From positions 6,134 to 58,768 of the forward strand of contig NMRA01001082.1 of the NCBI GenBank assembly GCA_002633005.1: a DNA stretch of 52,635 nucleotides, written 5' to 3'. The first letter of the stretch is position 1. Each line of letters starts with the position of its first letter. The position numbers and the translations under genes were made by a program. The notes under the pieces are model-generated. The model was not told where the DNA came from. It worked only from the letters and a program-made list of their open reading frames with translations, and ran no database searches. The DNA is from Phoronis australis. Taxonomy: Eukaryota > Phoronida > Phoronidae. Below are positions 1 to 13,600 of this stretch, one piece after another.

Positions 1-9
1 TTTTTTTGT

Positions 10-345
10 TGAGAAAACGCATTTTTACAAAAGAGAATCGGTTGTCTGTAACGTTTCATGTGCGTCAACAACGCAAACCAGACCCACTCATTGAAAAGCC
101 CATATTTGTCACCAGGAAGACTCTTCACAACGCAGCCCGATATTTCAAGTGAGATAGCGCAGTTTTGAAAAGATTCCGTCTCTTGCCGAGAACGGTTTTT
201 GAGCATCGGCAATGCAAGCCGAATATTTCATATTGAGAAACACATCTTTGAAAAGAAGAACCAACACTAGTTGGAAACGGTCTTTGTGCGTCGACGGCGC
301 ACATTTCTAATTGGGAAAGGCAGATTTTCAAAAATTAATCGCTCA
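10..345. repeat. Degenerate ~84-bp periodic repeat
   Basis: 'ttgaaaaga' and 'gaaacggt' blocks recur about every 84 bp (for example around 166 and 250), about three to four poor copies. No reliable coding frame. The following 345-1035 holds nothing I recognise. Confidence 0.4.
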
Positions 346-1035
346 GACCATTTGAGTCTCATTTACCTGCAATTGTACTGCTATCAAATGACCGAGCCAG
401 CAATGTTGATACTACGACCGCTCATCGAAATAATGTACACCCACGAAATTCGGACACTATCGGAAACCCAGATTTAGAGGTGCGCCAAATTCGGACACCA
501 CAAAATGATATTTCGCGAGATTCGTCCAAGAATGAATTTTTTCTATTGGAATTAATTTTCAGTGTCCGAAAATCACGCGACTTTACCGTAAGCCCACCTA
601 TTGAAAAACTCTGGACTCGGGTCACTAATAGTATAACCGGTCCAAACTCGAATTTACAGACGATTTCTAGAATTGGAAACAACAGGCAGTAGGTTATTGC
701 CCTACACAGCCAGTGTTCATTATACACTGTCTACCAAACACTAGGGACCAGTGGTTCACTGGTCCACTTCAATTTCTGTTCAGAATATATTACACTAAAT
801 GATACACAATGTATCCTTGGCTGGTTGAAAAAAATTAGCCAAATCCTCTGGAATTTTCATGCTTTAAACCAAGAAACAAAATGGATGATTCACATTTCTT
901 TAGTTGAAAATTTGACCATGTCCAATGCAACGGTCCTATGAACTTAATATGCGTCGTTTTAGTTTGGTAGACACTGTACAATGAATTTGCAAAAATGCAA
1001 CTGTGGATAAACAATGCATTATGATCAGTGTGAAT

Positions 1036-1258
1036 ACGTTCCATCCAGTCTAGTCATGTTGAAACGGTCCATCCAGTCTACTCATATTGAAACGGTCCAT
1101 CCATTCTAGTCATATTGAAACGGTTCATCCAGTCTAGTCATATTGAAACGGTCCATCCAGTCTAGTCATATTGAAACGGTCCATCCAGTCTAGTCATATT
1201 GAAACGCTTCATCCAGTCTAGTCATATTGAAACGTTCTATCCAGTCTAGTCGTATTGT
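1036..1258. repeat. 28-bp minisatellite, ~8 copies
   Basis: Unit 'gtccatccagtctagtcata' plus 'ttgaaacg', with point variants. Left of the last visible exon. Confidence 0.93.
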
Positions 1259-1370
1259 TGTGTCCAAGTCTCAAAGAATAACAAACTGCCAAATATCAAT
1301 TCTTACGTTGTTCAAGTCTGCTGTGTGGTTTTAATTTTTGACAACTGGCTTTAAAAAATTTAGAACATAC

Positions 1371-1470
1371 AAGTGTCATACAAGGGTCATACAAGGGTCA
1401 TACAAGGGTCATACAAGGGTCATTCAAGGGTCATACAAGGGTCATACAAGGGTCATACAAGGGTCATACA
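1371..1470. repeat. 11-bp minisatellite, ~9 copies
   Basis: Unit 'gggtcatacaa', nearly perfect. Confidence 0.93.
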
Positions 1471-1561
1471 TGAACAGTAAATCACTGCGTGGCCCAACAA
1501 ATTTGAGAAGGTAACCTCATCTGCATATTATGTCTCTGGAAATTAAGAATTCACTCGTTAC

Positions 1562-1694
1562 CTTGGTAACGGCACCACTGAGCAGTTGGAAGACCACGAC
1601 TCTGTACTCTGCTATGCCTGACTCAGCATCAACATATTCCCAGCTGAGTAGAAGTCGATCATCATACTTCTGATAGCTGGAAGCATAATTCAGT
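1562..1694 (-). CDS. Exon 46: FN3-like repeat f, first half (gene runs off left edge)
   Basis: Encodes 'LNYASSYQKYDDRLLLSWEY', 'VDAESGIAEYRVVV' and 'LLSGAVTK'. Of two nearby acceptors only ttag before ACTG keeps the frame open. It ends in phase 0 in mid-domain with no stop, so further exons lie left of the window. Confidence 0.9.
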
Positions 1695-4600
1695 CTAACT
1701 GCATTCATTCATTAGATCAGAAACACAAAGTAATGCTGGACCTGGTCCATTAGTTTTTTGAAAATGGAGTCAGTGATGCAACATTCTTTGAGTTGCTCAT
1801 TTTTCGAAAATGAACTGAGCAAAAATGATGATCAATAATTTGCTTTTTACTCACCGCAAACTATGCCGCCTAAAATCTTGCTTCGAAATATTCAGCATTT
1901 GGAATCCTGCGCTATAGTTTGCACACAAAGGTTTGAAACGCAATAAACACATGGTTTTGATTACCTGCCTCCGGGGTTGTCAGTGTCAGTGATGCTCACG
2001 AGATTGGGTGGGGTCAAGTCAATGACGTAACCATTGGAGACTGCAGTAGAGGTTGCCATGGCGCCGTTTTCAGCAGCCACTCGAACACTGACCTTATCGG
2101 CGTGTTTCAAGGCAAAATGATGCTGTTCAAATTGTCTGTCTGTTCCAGGTCTGTCCGAAAAGGTCTCAAGCACTTGGTTGTTAACGAGGACATCAATGTC
2201 AAACTTGGTGATGTTGGACTCTGGGTCAGCGAATCCTGTCAAGGATTTACAAACTTCATCTCTTATAATGCTGAGGTAAATATCATAGAATACTGACCTC
2301 AGTATCTAAGAAAGACTAATGCTGAATTTAGTACCATACGATGTTGAAGGCAGTACATGAAAACAATGTGTACAATATCTCATAGTGCAAGCTCAACAAT
2401 CAAAAATCCTGAGCTAACTGTGTGTTGGAATAAGTAATTGGCACAACTACACAATTGTTTAATGCAGCAGTATAACGCTACCTTTGAGTAGTGCTTTCTT
2501 TTCTTAACTCTTGTTGTACATTCAATTTTTCTTAATAAACAATAAAGAAATTTTAATATTATGAATCAAAAGTGTAATTTCGTCACCTTAGTACGATAAG
2601 CTCCTGAATGTAATTTGTTGTCTGATTATAATGTCATCTGGGTACAATCTCCTAGGTCGTCTATTACTAGAACGCTTTGCTGATGAACTACCAAGTTGGT
2701 CCAAGTACTTCACTTTTTCTTTCATGACAATGTTGAGTTCTAAATATCATACTTTCATAATATTCAACCTTGATACTACTCCTTTAAGCAAAATAAGATA
2801 TCTCATTTAACAAACCATCCCACTGCGCCATTATAGCAGCAACATCATTATTGAACATGATATCGTCCAGTCCGTCCCTCCCATCTGTCACGGTGCCCTT
2901 GGTGGGAGGAGTTAGGTCAACTCTGACTGAAAGCATGACAGGACCAGTGATAAGTGGCAGCATAATTACGCTTACACTGTTTAGCATACAATGTTTTGGA
3001 AACATGGCATTTTCTTGGATTTATCAAACAAAACTTACAAAGCCCTCCCTTTCAATCTGCACAATTTGTACTGTACAACTGTTACAAAACAAGGTTAGAA
3101 TGAGGTAAAATTTACAATTTACCGCAGCACGTAAACCAGCCTTTAAAGAGTGAGGTAGAAAATGACCAGTTTGGCAATTAGTTTGGGGCAAATTAACTTT
3201 GCACTTTTGCGTTAATATCCTTTCTTCTAACTCACCTCCGTCGGAGCTGCCACTGACATACTTAGGTATGAGACCTCTGTTGGAGGCTGTTACCATGGTG
3301 TAATACATGGAATTATGGGTAAGACTCAACCCCTTGTGACAATAGGTCTTCTGTCGGTAGCCAAGCACGATGTCAGTGTCATTGGTGAGATCATAGCCAC
3401 CAGGAGTACTACCCATTCGTAAATAATATCTGAAATAATTTTAATCCAAGTTTCAATGATTGCTAAAACAGGTATAAATTCTACACTTCGAGAAATTCTC
3501 TAACATTTGGTACACCTAAATTCAGTACAAAATAGAATTTTCTTTGTTAACAAAAAATGGCACATTTACATCGGATTTTGATATTCGCCATTATTTTTTT
3601 AACATTGTGTTTTGTATTAAAAGTAACTGAATGAAGTCTTGAAGGTATTTCATAAAAAAAACGCCAAAACAACTTATATTGCGTAATGATGAGTTGTCAT
3701 CAATCGTAATTTTTTTTATTTGCCTACATCCAAAATTAGGAACAAACTGTAACTATGAAAAGTTTTAACCGTTACAACTACAGTAGTTTATTAAGGTTTA
3801 GAACTATGATGGACTTTATAATATCGCAATTCATTAAAGCTTACAACTAAGATGGATTTTAAATAAAAAGTTCTGATAGTATAACACTTCAAATCAGAAA
3901 CTTCCAAGTCACAAGTTATAAAATCTTAGTAGACAAGGGTGAATGATTTAACAACCACTGGCATAACAATCTCATTCACAAAAAGAAACGTGAACAAAAA
4001 CAAAAAGGTCAAGAGTTCATCCCCATAAAGAAGGAATTTCGAAGTATATTTCGACAGCAGTGCCTCTCTGGTGCAAAGTTAAAAACGATATGACAAGCAT
4101 TGTTGGGTAGCTTCTTTCTACAATTCTCATATTGTCTAAAAATACTCCTTGCGTTCAAACCGTATCTGTGCAGTAGCTCCCTGAGCGACAATGATAAAAG
4201 AGTAAACTATAGAAACATTGTTTTTAAAATCATATCAGACCACAGTACTTCGAATGTATACTACGTACATTCATCGAAGCTAAGACAAAAAATGAGTAGT
4301 GAGACATCATAGTAAAGGCGATGAGATAACAAACTATTCACAGCATAGTAAGGTACTTGGCATAGAAATATCAGGAATGCAGAAAGAAGTTATCCAACAA
4401 TGAAATGTCTATCGTTTTTAACAAACTATGCACCAAAGAAGGAAGGGTGCACTTCTCTGACATGCAATGTTTAAATGAGAAATCGAGAATGGTCCTTAAG
4501 TTTAGGAAACCAGTCAAACTGGTTATGATAACATCACTTTCAACACTGAGACGTCCTACAATGAAGTCACAGTGGTCAAGTTTTGGAAGTCAGTTCTCCG

Positions 4601-7600
4601 GATCTTTCAAAAGCATTTTTTACTCATTAATACTTTTATTAGAAATTCTTTACAACAGTGAAACGTGGCATTTTGACACTAAATTTGTACTAGAAGTGTA
4701 AGTGGTCAAGTTTTGATTCTGATTTTCAGACTCTAATACGAGAAAAGACATGCAGAGCTAAATAATCCTTGTGTTCACCAAAAAATTATATTTGTAAACA
4801 TGGAGTAAACTTACTTTAGGATGCCCGAGTGGGGATCAAAGAAATTTTGCCAGTGTGCACATAGCTGGGTGTTGTCACTGGTGAACTGTAGGTCACGTTT
4901 GTGGTTTAGTCCATCGTAGACGTCTCCAGCGATGGGTGGGGACTTGTCGACGAGGAGAGGAGATTCACCATGCCCGGCCACAAACAATTCAACTTTAAAA
5001 CATATTGAAGTGAAAGGTACAGTTTTGTGACTCTTCAGTAAGTTTGCTTAGTGCGCAAAACTTTTATGAAATGGAAGATTTTTGCACAGATTCGTCCTTA
5101 ACTTATAAATATAAGACATTCAAGAAACTGAATTTCCCTCTTTTTTGAAAAAAATAGCTATAAATCAATTTTGATGGCTAAAAGCAAGTAACCCTTTCAC
5201 ATTCACAGTAACATGGAATTACTTGACATGTTAAGTCATTGGTTATCATCAATTTTGATGGCTAAAAGCAAGTAACCCTTTCACATTCACAGTAACATGG
5301 AATTACTCGACATGTTAAGTCATTGGTTATCATCAATTTTGGCAGCTAAAAGCAAGTAACCCTTTCACATTCACAGTAACATGGAATTACTTGACATGTT
5401 AAGTCATTGGTTATCATCAATTTTGATGGCTAAAAGCAAGTAACCCTTTCACTTCACAGTAACATGGAATTACTTGACAACCCTTTCACTTCACAGCAAC
5501 ATGGAATTACTTGACAACCCTTTCACATTCACAGCAACATGGAATTACTTGACAACCCTTTCACATTCACAGTAACATGGAATTACTTGACAACCCTTTC
5601 ACATTCACAGTAACATGGAATTACTTGACAACCCTTTCACATTCACAGTAACATGGAATTACTTGACATGTTAACTCATTGGTTACCATCAACATTACAA
5701 CCAATTAACTTTCTGCAGTTTCAAAAAATTGAATCACAACACAGAGCCCCAAAACGCTGAAAAGCCATCCACCAAATATGAATGCTTTACCATTGTTGAG
5801 AACCTGCATGCGGATCCAGGCTGGTTCACCCTCGGGCATCACAATCTCATCCATGGTCAGTTGTAGGAAGGTCAACACATCAGGGTTGTCTGTGCTGACA
5901 TCTTCGTATGGTCTCAACTTCACATCGTACTTTGAACGTCCCAGGCCAAACTCAACCAGACTGAGACCTGTTAAGACACCATGATAAACTAAGAATAATT
6001 CTCCTATTTAACAACGATTTTCTAGGCAGCATTAAAGTGGAAATTAATAAGACATATTATAAATTTAACAGTTGCGTGTCTGACTTCGAAAAAATTCATC
6101 GACAATATTCGCAAATGTTTCGTTCTTAAAAATACATTGAGGGCAGGCCTCAATTGTTGAGCAAACAAACAGAAAATTCTAAGCATTATAAAGATCAATA
6201 ATGATCAATGATTCCTTTACCAGATAGACTGTCATAGGCAGTGAAGTCGACTATCAGGACATTCATCTGTTCGCTGTAGATGAAATTTTCAACATTGTCG
6301 AAGACGGGAGGAGTGATATCAATGGTCAAAGGTCGACTGTGACAGACAGTCGTCACCAGAGAACCACCGAAGATGACATTATTGAGACCCTGGAATAAGA
6401 CATTTTAGCAATTATAGTCCTCATTCACAAACTCACCACTGAACACCCCTTAACAAACTAATATCCTACAGGTGTATCAACCCTCACCAGTAATATTCAA
6501 AGAAAACAAGTTTGTAGCAGTACCTATGTTGCTACAGAATAATTATCTACTCTGACTAGTACGTCTCAGGGTGAAGTACCCCCGTTTGCCTTAATCGAAT
6601 GCTAAACACCACAAACTTGACTGGACCACACTATGAACATAAACAATTACAAACAACTTAAGATCATGTCAACAAAAATGCATTCAGCAGCCACAGTAGT
6701 CACTAAACAAAATAAGAAACGAGACAAAAGTGGCACTAGGAGGCGCCACAGTAGTTTAGACTAAAAATAAAAAAATTCATTCAGCAAGCATTAATAGCGT
6801 TTCAGCGGCCCCAAACGCACTTGAACAGTGAAGTAGTAGGGTCCCTCTGGCAGGGGCTTGTCTTTGAATGTGGCCAGCCCCTTGTGGTTCCAGTGTTCCT
6901 TAGAGGCCAGATGGGCGTGAGGGTCATCGAAGTCCGCGGTCTCGTTGCCACAAACTGTCCGCCCAGCCTTCCAAGTGTAACCAAACATGCCACTGTCTTT
7001 GTCCTCATACTCATCCCAGTTGGCTGTAAAAGATCAGCTTAGTTTACAATACAAAAACAGTTACTAAGAGTTTGTAAACAGTAGGAAGGCATTTGGTAGT
7101 CTTAATTAAATAAATCTGGTTTGTGATCCAGCTACAGAAAATTCTTTCACACGCAGTTCTGATGCTGTATAATAAAATATGTCAATTTTTCAGATGTTAG
7201 AATAAAAACGTGCCAACATAATGTTTACAAAGACAATTCGCCAAATATTTTATTTTAAAATATCTGCAACAATTAACTAGCAAAACGATGTGAGACTTTT
7301 ACAACTTACCAAATGGAATTGGATTAAATTGTCTGACTACTCCAAACTAGAATTCTCTTATAAACCTCTTGTTGTATGACAGCTTTAATTGAATACAGAC
7401 TGCTGCAACCACTTTAACTGTGATCTGGCAGCATGGAAATAACTGAATTAGACCTCCCAACTGTGTCCTCACTTTTCAACTACAGCATGCAAATGAATAG
7501 TTCAGTATTGAAGACAAATTAACATTGAGATAACTTGTAGTTCAGTATTGAAGACACATTACCATTGAGATAACTTGTAGTTCAGTATTGAAGACACATT

Positions 7601-10600
7601 AACATTGAGATAACTTGTAGTTCAGCATTGAAGACACATTACCATTGAGATAACTTGTAGTTCAGTATTGAAGACACATTACCATTGAGATAACTTGTAG
7701 TTCTGTATTGAAGACACATTAACATTGAGATAACTTGTAGTTCAGTATTGAAGACACATTACCATTGAGATAACTTGTAGTTCAGTACTGAAGACACATT
7801 ACCATTGAGATAACTTGTAGCCAGTTGATACAGCTTCTCTTCTAGTGGCTTCTGACCATTGAACACGGCTTTGTCTTTGGGACCATCAATGATGTATCTG
7901 TGATTGGGCTGATCCGTGACTTCATGACATCGTTGGGTGATGGCTGCCTCACACAAATGAGCAAATACGTCGTCAGACTTTGGACTAACTATATTGGCCG
8001 GGTCAGGTGGAGTGAAATCTATTATAGTGCAGCGACCTGGTCCTGGATTTATAAAATTCTGAAACATACAAATCCCAAAAATCAGGCTTAACCTTCCCCA
8101 CAGGAGAGCAATGATGGATCACATCGGATACACTTTTTGTGTTGGCCTCTGCAGCTCCCTGAAGATACCACCCTATGATGTCACTGACCAGACTAACAGT
8201 GAGAGAAAGCACCAGCTACCAGGTGGCGCCACTTATAGCCTAGCATTAGCGTCCCACATGAAGACCGAGAATGTATAGTCTGTTGTTTTCACAAACAATA
8301 AAGTGATCACAGAAGTAGCCTCTAGTACAGTTCAGAGGTTATGCGTGGAGGGTGTCGAGGGGGAGGAGGAGCTGTAGGTGATGACTATGCAAGTGAAATG
8401 GGTGATAACCATAATGGACAAAAACCTGTTGAAAAAACTGTTCTCAAATACTCCAATATGAAAACTCCAGTTTCAACCCTTCATTTTTTGTTGTGTCTTA
8501 AGTTATCACCGAAATCAAACAGATAATAAAATTTACAAATAAACTTTCCATTGAGAGAAATGAAAATCTTAATGCAGTACAAAATGAAAATTACCAACGA
8601 AAGAACAAAATAAATGTCCACCCAGAAGGTATCATATACTAATACTTTCTCAATATTAGCTCACCCTGTATCCCAGTGAGTTTGTTATATCCACGTTGAT
8701 GCAGTACTGAGAACTGTGCACTGTCTCAACATTGTATCTGAACACCTTAGCATAGCCCAGGTTGAGGCGCTCATAGTACAACCAGCCGGCACTCTGTTTC
8801 AGATAAACCTATAAAGAATTAGGTAGGTTACTAACAGGTCGTGCAGCTGTAGACCTGAGAATAAAATAACGTGAAGCAATATTGTCTGCAGTAAAACCCT
8901 CAGATAAACTTACTGTAACTCTTATTTACCAAAAGTCATTCTGATATCACGCTGATCTGTTGCCATTCAATAGCTTCCAAGGACAACTTAAGAATTCTTC
9001 ATAACATTCTGCAGCAGGAAAAATGAGAAACTTTCACCATTAACATTGACATTTTTTCATCAACATACAAGCAACGAGTTATTAAGACATCGTCCAGTTT
9101 GACTCGCTGGTAGCCAAACAGGACCGGAACAAAAATGCAGGCTTCAGAGAAATTCAGTCAGTCATCTCACATTTACTCTCCGAGCAGCCATCACGATTAG
9201 CGCCAGTTTGGTTAAGGTCTTCCTCGTGCAGACGGTCTCATCGAGGTAACATGGTCGCAATCACACACCTATAAGGGCTATATTGATTGGGAAGTGACAT
9301 TCATGGGTATTTCAACGCAAAATACATAACAACTACAAAGAATCGAGTAACAGAAACCATGAAATCACTTACGCCATTGGTTGGATTCCATATGACTGAC
9401 TGCAGTAGACACGCCTTGTTGACTACGTCATACTCCATTGAGATACACTTGCGCCCATAGTTCAGACACTTCTTGGCACATGCTGCCGGAGACTTCTCCA
9501 CTGACTCAGCTATAGGCTGTGTGTTGGACAAATGGCCGTCCTTTGGTGGGGTGAACTTCTGCATGTCACCTGTCTGAAATGAAACACGCCGTCGTGAGCA
9601 CCTGACAATCAGTCGGTGGAAGTTTTATAATTGCAAAATCTACCTGAAAGAAGACTTTCACAAACAGCAGGTCACAATAATCTTATGAGTAAATTTATAT
9701 TTGGAGCTCCCTATTTAAAGCCTAAGTGGAAGCAATAAAATTCAAAACAATCCCGGCAAAACACAGTAGCATGATCATCGACAAGTCGGAACTTGCTACA
9801 GAGAATGTCCCACTTATTATCATAACTTATGTTGAAAAAGGGTATGACAATGGGGGACCACTGTACATAGAAAAGAATCGAGGCACTATCAAACAATAAT
9901 AAATAAAGGAATAAGTTATGGTTCCCAAAAAGTCTGAAACACTGGCAATCAAATGTCAATGCCTTCCAAAAAATTGTGGAAAATCTAAATTCATTTGTGT
10001 GAAAACTTGTAAAACCTTAATCTATTACCAATACAAACAATGCAAAACCAATCTGTAAAAACAAGGATTTCACAATTTTAACAACACACACCTCCAGAAT
10101 GTTGAGGGTAGGAGTGTTGAAACTGAACGGGGCCCATTTCAAGTAACTGTCACCATTCTGTGCCCCAGGAGAGTTACCAAGGCCATGCGCTAGGCTTTCA
10201 ACTTTGATAGGACTGTCCTCGAAAGCAATCACAGAGCCTCTGTAAAAGAGAGCGTGACATTTTCACATCAATGTGCCCTGTGCATACATGAATCCCACAG
10301 TCTGACGTGTAATAAAGAGAGTTTGACATTTTCACATCACTGTACATACTTCAATCATTAATAACTCTCCAGTACATCTATTTTGTTGGACTACACATTT
10401 AGAGTTTTTGACACAATATCTGGCTGATAGTATTCATTCATTCATGGACTAACGTTAGTTGTAACCATATTTAATAAACGGATTTAAAAATTATCGGCTC
10501 TGCATCTCACAATAGATGAGGGTTTTAAATGAGTTCAGTTTCAAACAAATGTCTGTTACAGATTTCTTCACGTATTTAGTGCACAATATGGCCCACACAT

Positions 10601-13600
10601 GGAAATGCATTTTGTCATATTTCTCAAAAAGATGAGACTTAGGAAAGTTCTATTAAATTAAACATAGTTTTGTCCTGTATAATTACGCATAACATTACTT
10701 GGTCAAACTTTCATCATCTCTAACGTTACCATCAGTCTTTCAAAAATCAAAACATGACCACTTTTGCAATAAATTTTGTATGAAATACGTGAAGAATTAC
10801 TGACTGCTTTATGGTAAAAAATGACACTTTTTGTTGATATGCCACGAAAAAGGCAGACTGTAAAGAATTGTCAGAACATAAGATGAAGCTTGGTTAAAAG
10901 CTGACAACATGCAAGACTCTATTCCCAACTCCACTTGAAATCAAATGAGGTCCCAAAGCAGGTGAAGGCCTGCAAATGAAGTTCGGATAGTAAGAAAACA
11001 ACAATTACAAATTTTAAAGCAATATAAAGTACCGAAATGCATTCAAGAGGCACCACAAACTGGGTGTTTATATATTACCATAAAAATGACCACTAAGTAG
11101 TACAGAATACAGATCAAAACCATCTGAAAATAAGAAAGCCTAATCCTCTGTCTAAGAGAAAGTTAACCAATTTGTCTAATTCCATGAACATCCATCATAA
11201 CTGTCAGAACGTAAATTGAATTTCGCTTTGAAGCTGGCAACATGCAAAACTCCCAACTCCTATCTGTCGAGCCAGGTCCCGAGGCAGGTGAAGGCGTGCG
11301 ACAGAGCTTTGCATCACCGTGTGGTTAAAGAAAACCTGCCAAAACTTCAAGAGAAAGAGCAACACAACAACTTGAAAGAGTCCACAAATGCACCACAAAC
11401 CAGGTGTTTATTAACATCATATAACTGGCCACTAGGTGGAGCACAGTATTTCAAAACCATTTGAAAGTAGGACAGCCTGGTCATCTCCCAAATAGAATCG
11501 CATTTGTCAAAATTTCATAAAAAATTATCCAGGAACTGCTGAGCAAGAGGAAAATGGACAAAAATAAAATTGCCACTATCAGCTACAATCATGCTAATTG
11601 TCCAGAAGAAGTATGTTGCTTTCTCAGTGCTGCCACGTTTACAGGAATACACTTGTCAAATTCTACAAAGTTAACGCAATGCAAAGGGTTTAGGAAATAC
11701 AGCACCGTGGATGCAAAAATAACAACTTTTCCTCTGAGGGTGAACAGTACTCGTACCTGTCTCCGCACAACATTTTAATTATAGGTACATGTAACCTTAA
11801 AGAGGCATTATGTAATGTGCTACTAATCGTCTACACTTCACTATTATCAAATTCCAATTGAACTTCGCACAAAAACATCATGTCAGTTCCAAAACAAGGC
11901 TGTTTAAAGTCTCAAGAATAAAACTTTGAAANGTGGTGTGAACTTCTGCATGTCACCCGTCTGAAATGAAACATGCCGTCGTGAGCACCTGACAATCAGT
12001 CGGTGGAAGTTTTATAATTGCAAAATCTACCTGAAAGAAGACTTTCACAAACAGCAGGTCACAATAATCTTATGAGTAAATTTATATTTGGAGCTCCCTA
12101 TTTAAAGCCCAAGTGGAAGCAATAAAATTCAAAACAATCCCGGCAAAACACAGTAGCATGATCGTCGACAAGTCAGAACTTGCTATAGAGAATGTCTCAC
12201 TTATTATCATAATTTATGTTGAAAAAAGGGTATGACAATGGGGGACCATTGTACATAGAAAAGAATCGAGGCACTATCAAACAATAATAAATAAAGGAAT
12301 AAGTTATGGTTCCCAAAAAGTCTGAAACACTGGCAATCAAATGTAAATGCCTTCCAAAAAATTGTGGAAAATCTAAATTCATTTGTGTGAAAACTTGTAA
12401 AACCTTAATCTATTACCAATACAAACAATGCAAAACCAATTTGTAAAAACAAGGATTTCACAATTTTAACAACACACACCTCCAGAGTGTTGAGGGTAGG
12501 AGTGTTGAAACTGAACGGGGCCCATTTCAAGTAACTGTCACCATTCTGTGCCCCAGGAGAGTTACCAAGGCCATGCGCTAGGCTTTCAACTTTGATAGGA
12601 CTGTCCTCGAAAGCAATCACAGAGCCTCTGTAAAAGAGAGCGTGACATCTTCACATCACTGTACATGCTTCAATTATTAATAAATCTCCAGTACATCTAT
12701 TTTGTTGGACTACACATTTAGAGTTTTTGACACAATATCTGGCTCATAGTATTCATTCGTGGATTAACGTTAGTTGTAACCATATTTAATAAGCATTTAA
12801 AAATTATCGGCTCTGCATCTCACAATAGATGAGGGTTTTAAATGAGTTCAGTTTCAAACAAATGTCTGTTACAGATTTCTTCACGTATTTAGTGCACAAT
12901 ATGGCCGACACATGGAAATGCATTTTGTCATATTTCTCAAAAAGATGAGACTTAGGAAATTTCTATTAAATTAAACATAGTTTGTCCTGTATAATTACGC
13001 ATAACATTACTTGGTCAAACTTTCATCATCTCTAACATTACCATCAGTCTTTGAAAAATGAAAACATGACCACTTTTGCAATAAATTTTGTATTACTGAC
13101 TGCTTTATGGTAAAAAATGACACTTTTTGTTGATATGCCACGAAAAAGGCAGACTGTAAAGAATTGTCAGAACATAAGATGAAGCTTGATTAAAAGCTGA
13201 CAACATGCAAGACTCTATTCCCAACTCCACTTGAAATCAAATGAGGTCCCAAAGCAGGTGATGGCCTGCAAATGAAGTTCAGATAGTAAGAAAACAATAA
13301 TTACAAATTTTAAAGCAATATAAGGGCAAGAGGCACCACAAACTGGGGGTTTATATATTACCATAAAAATGACCACTAAGTAGTACAGACTACAGATCAA
13401 AACCATCTGAAAATAAGAAAGCCTAATCCTCTGTCTAAGAGAAAGTTAACCAATTTGTCTAATTTCATGAACATCCATCATAACTGTCAGAACGTAAATT
13501 GAATTTCGCTTGGAAGTTGACAACATGCTAAACTCCCAACTCCTATCTGTCGAGCCAGGTCCCAAGGCAGGTGAAGGCGTGCGACAGAGCTTTGCACCAC

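Larger units (their letters stand above)
9549..11931. repeat. Left copy of a ~2.3-2.4 kb near-identical direct duplicate
   Basis: Offset about 2,387 bp from the copy at 11933-14220, with a few percent substitutions and small indels (an ~80-bp extra stretch near 10250-10340 is present only here). It contains exon 35 and the first bases of exon 36. It ends exactly at the single N, as an unmerged allelic contig end would. Confidence 0.92.

Noticed and set aside
1036-1470. CRISPR array
   Set aside because: Tandem units abut directly without unique spacers, and the genome is animal; the same holds for the other arrays.
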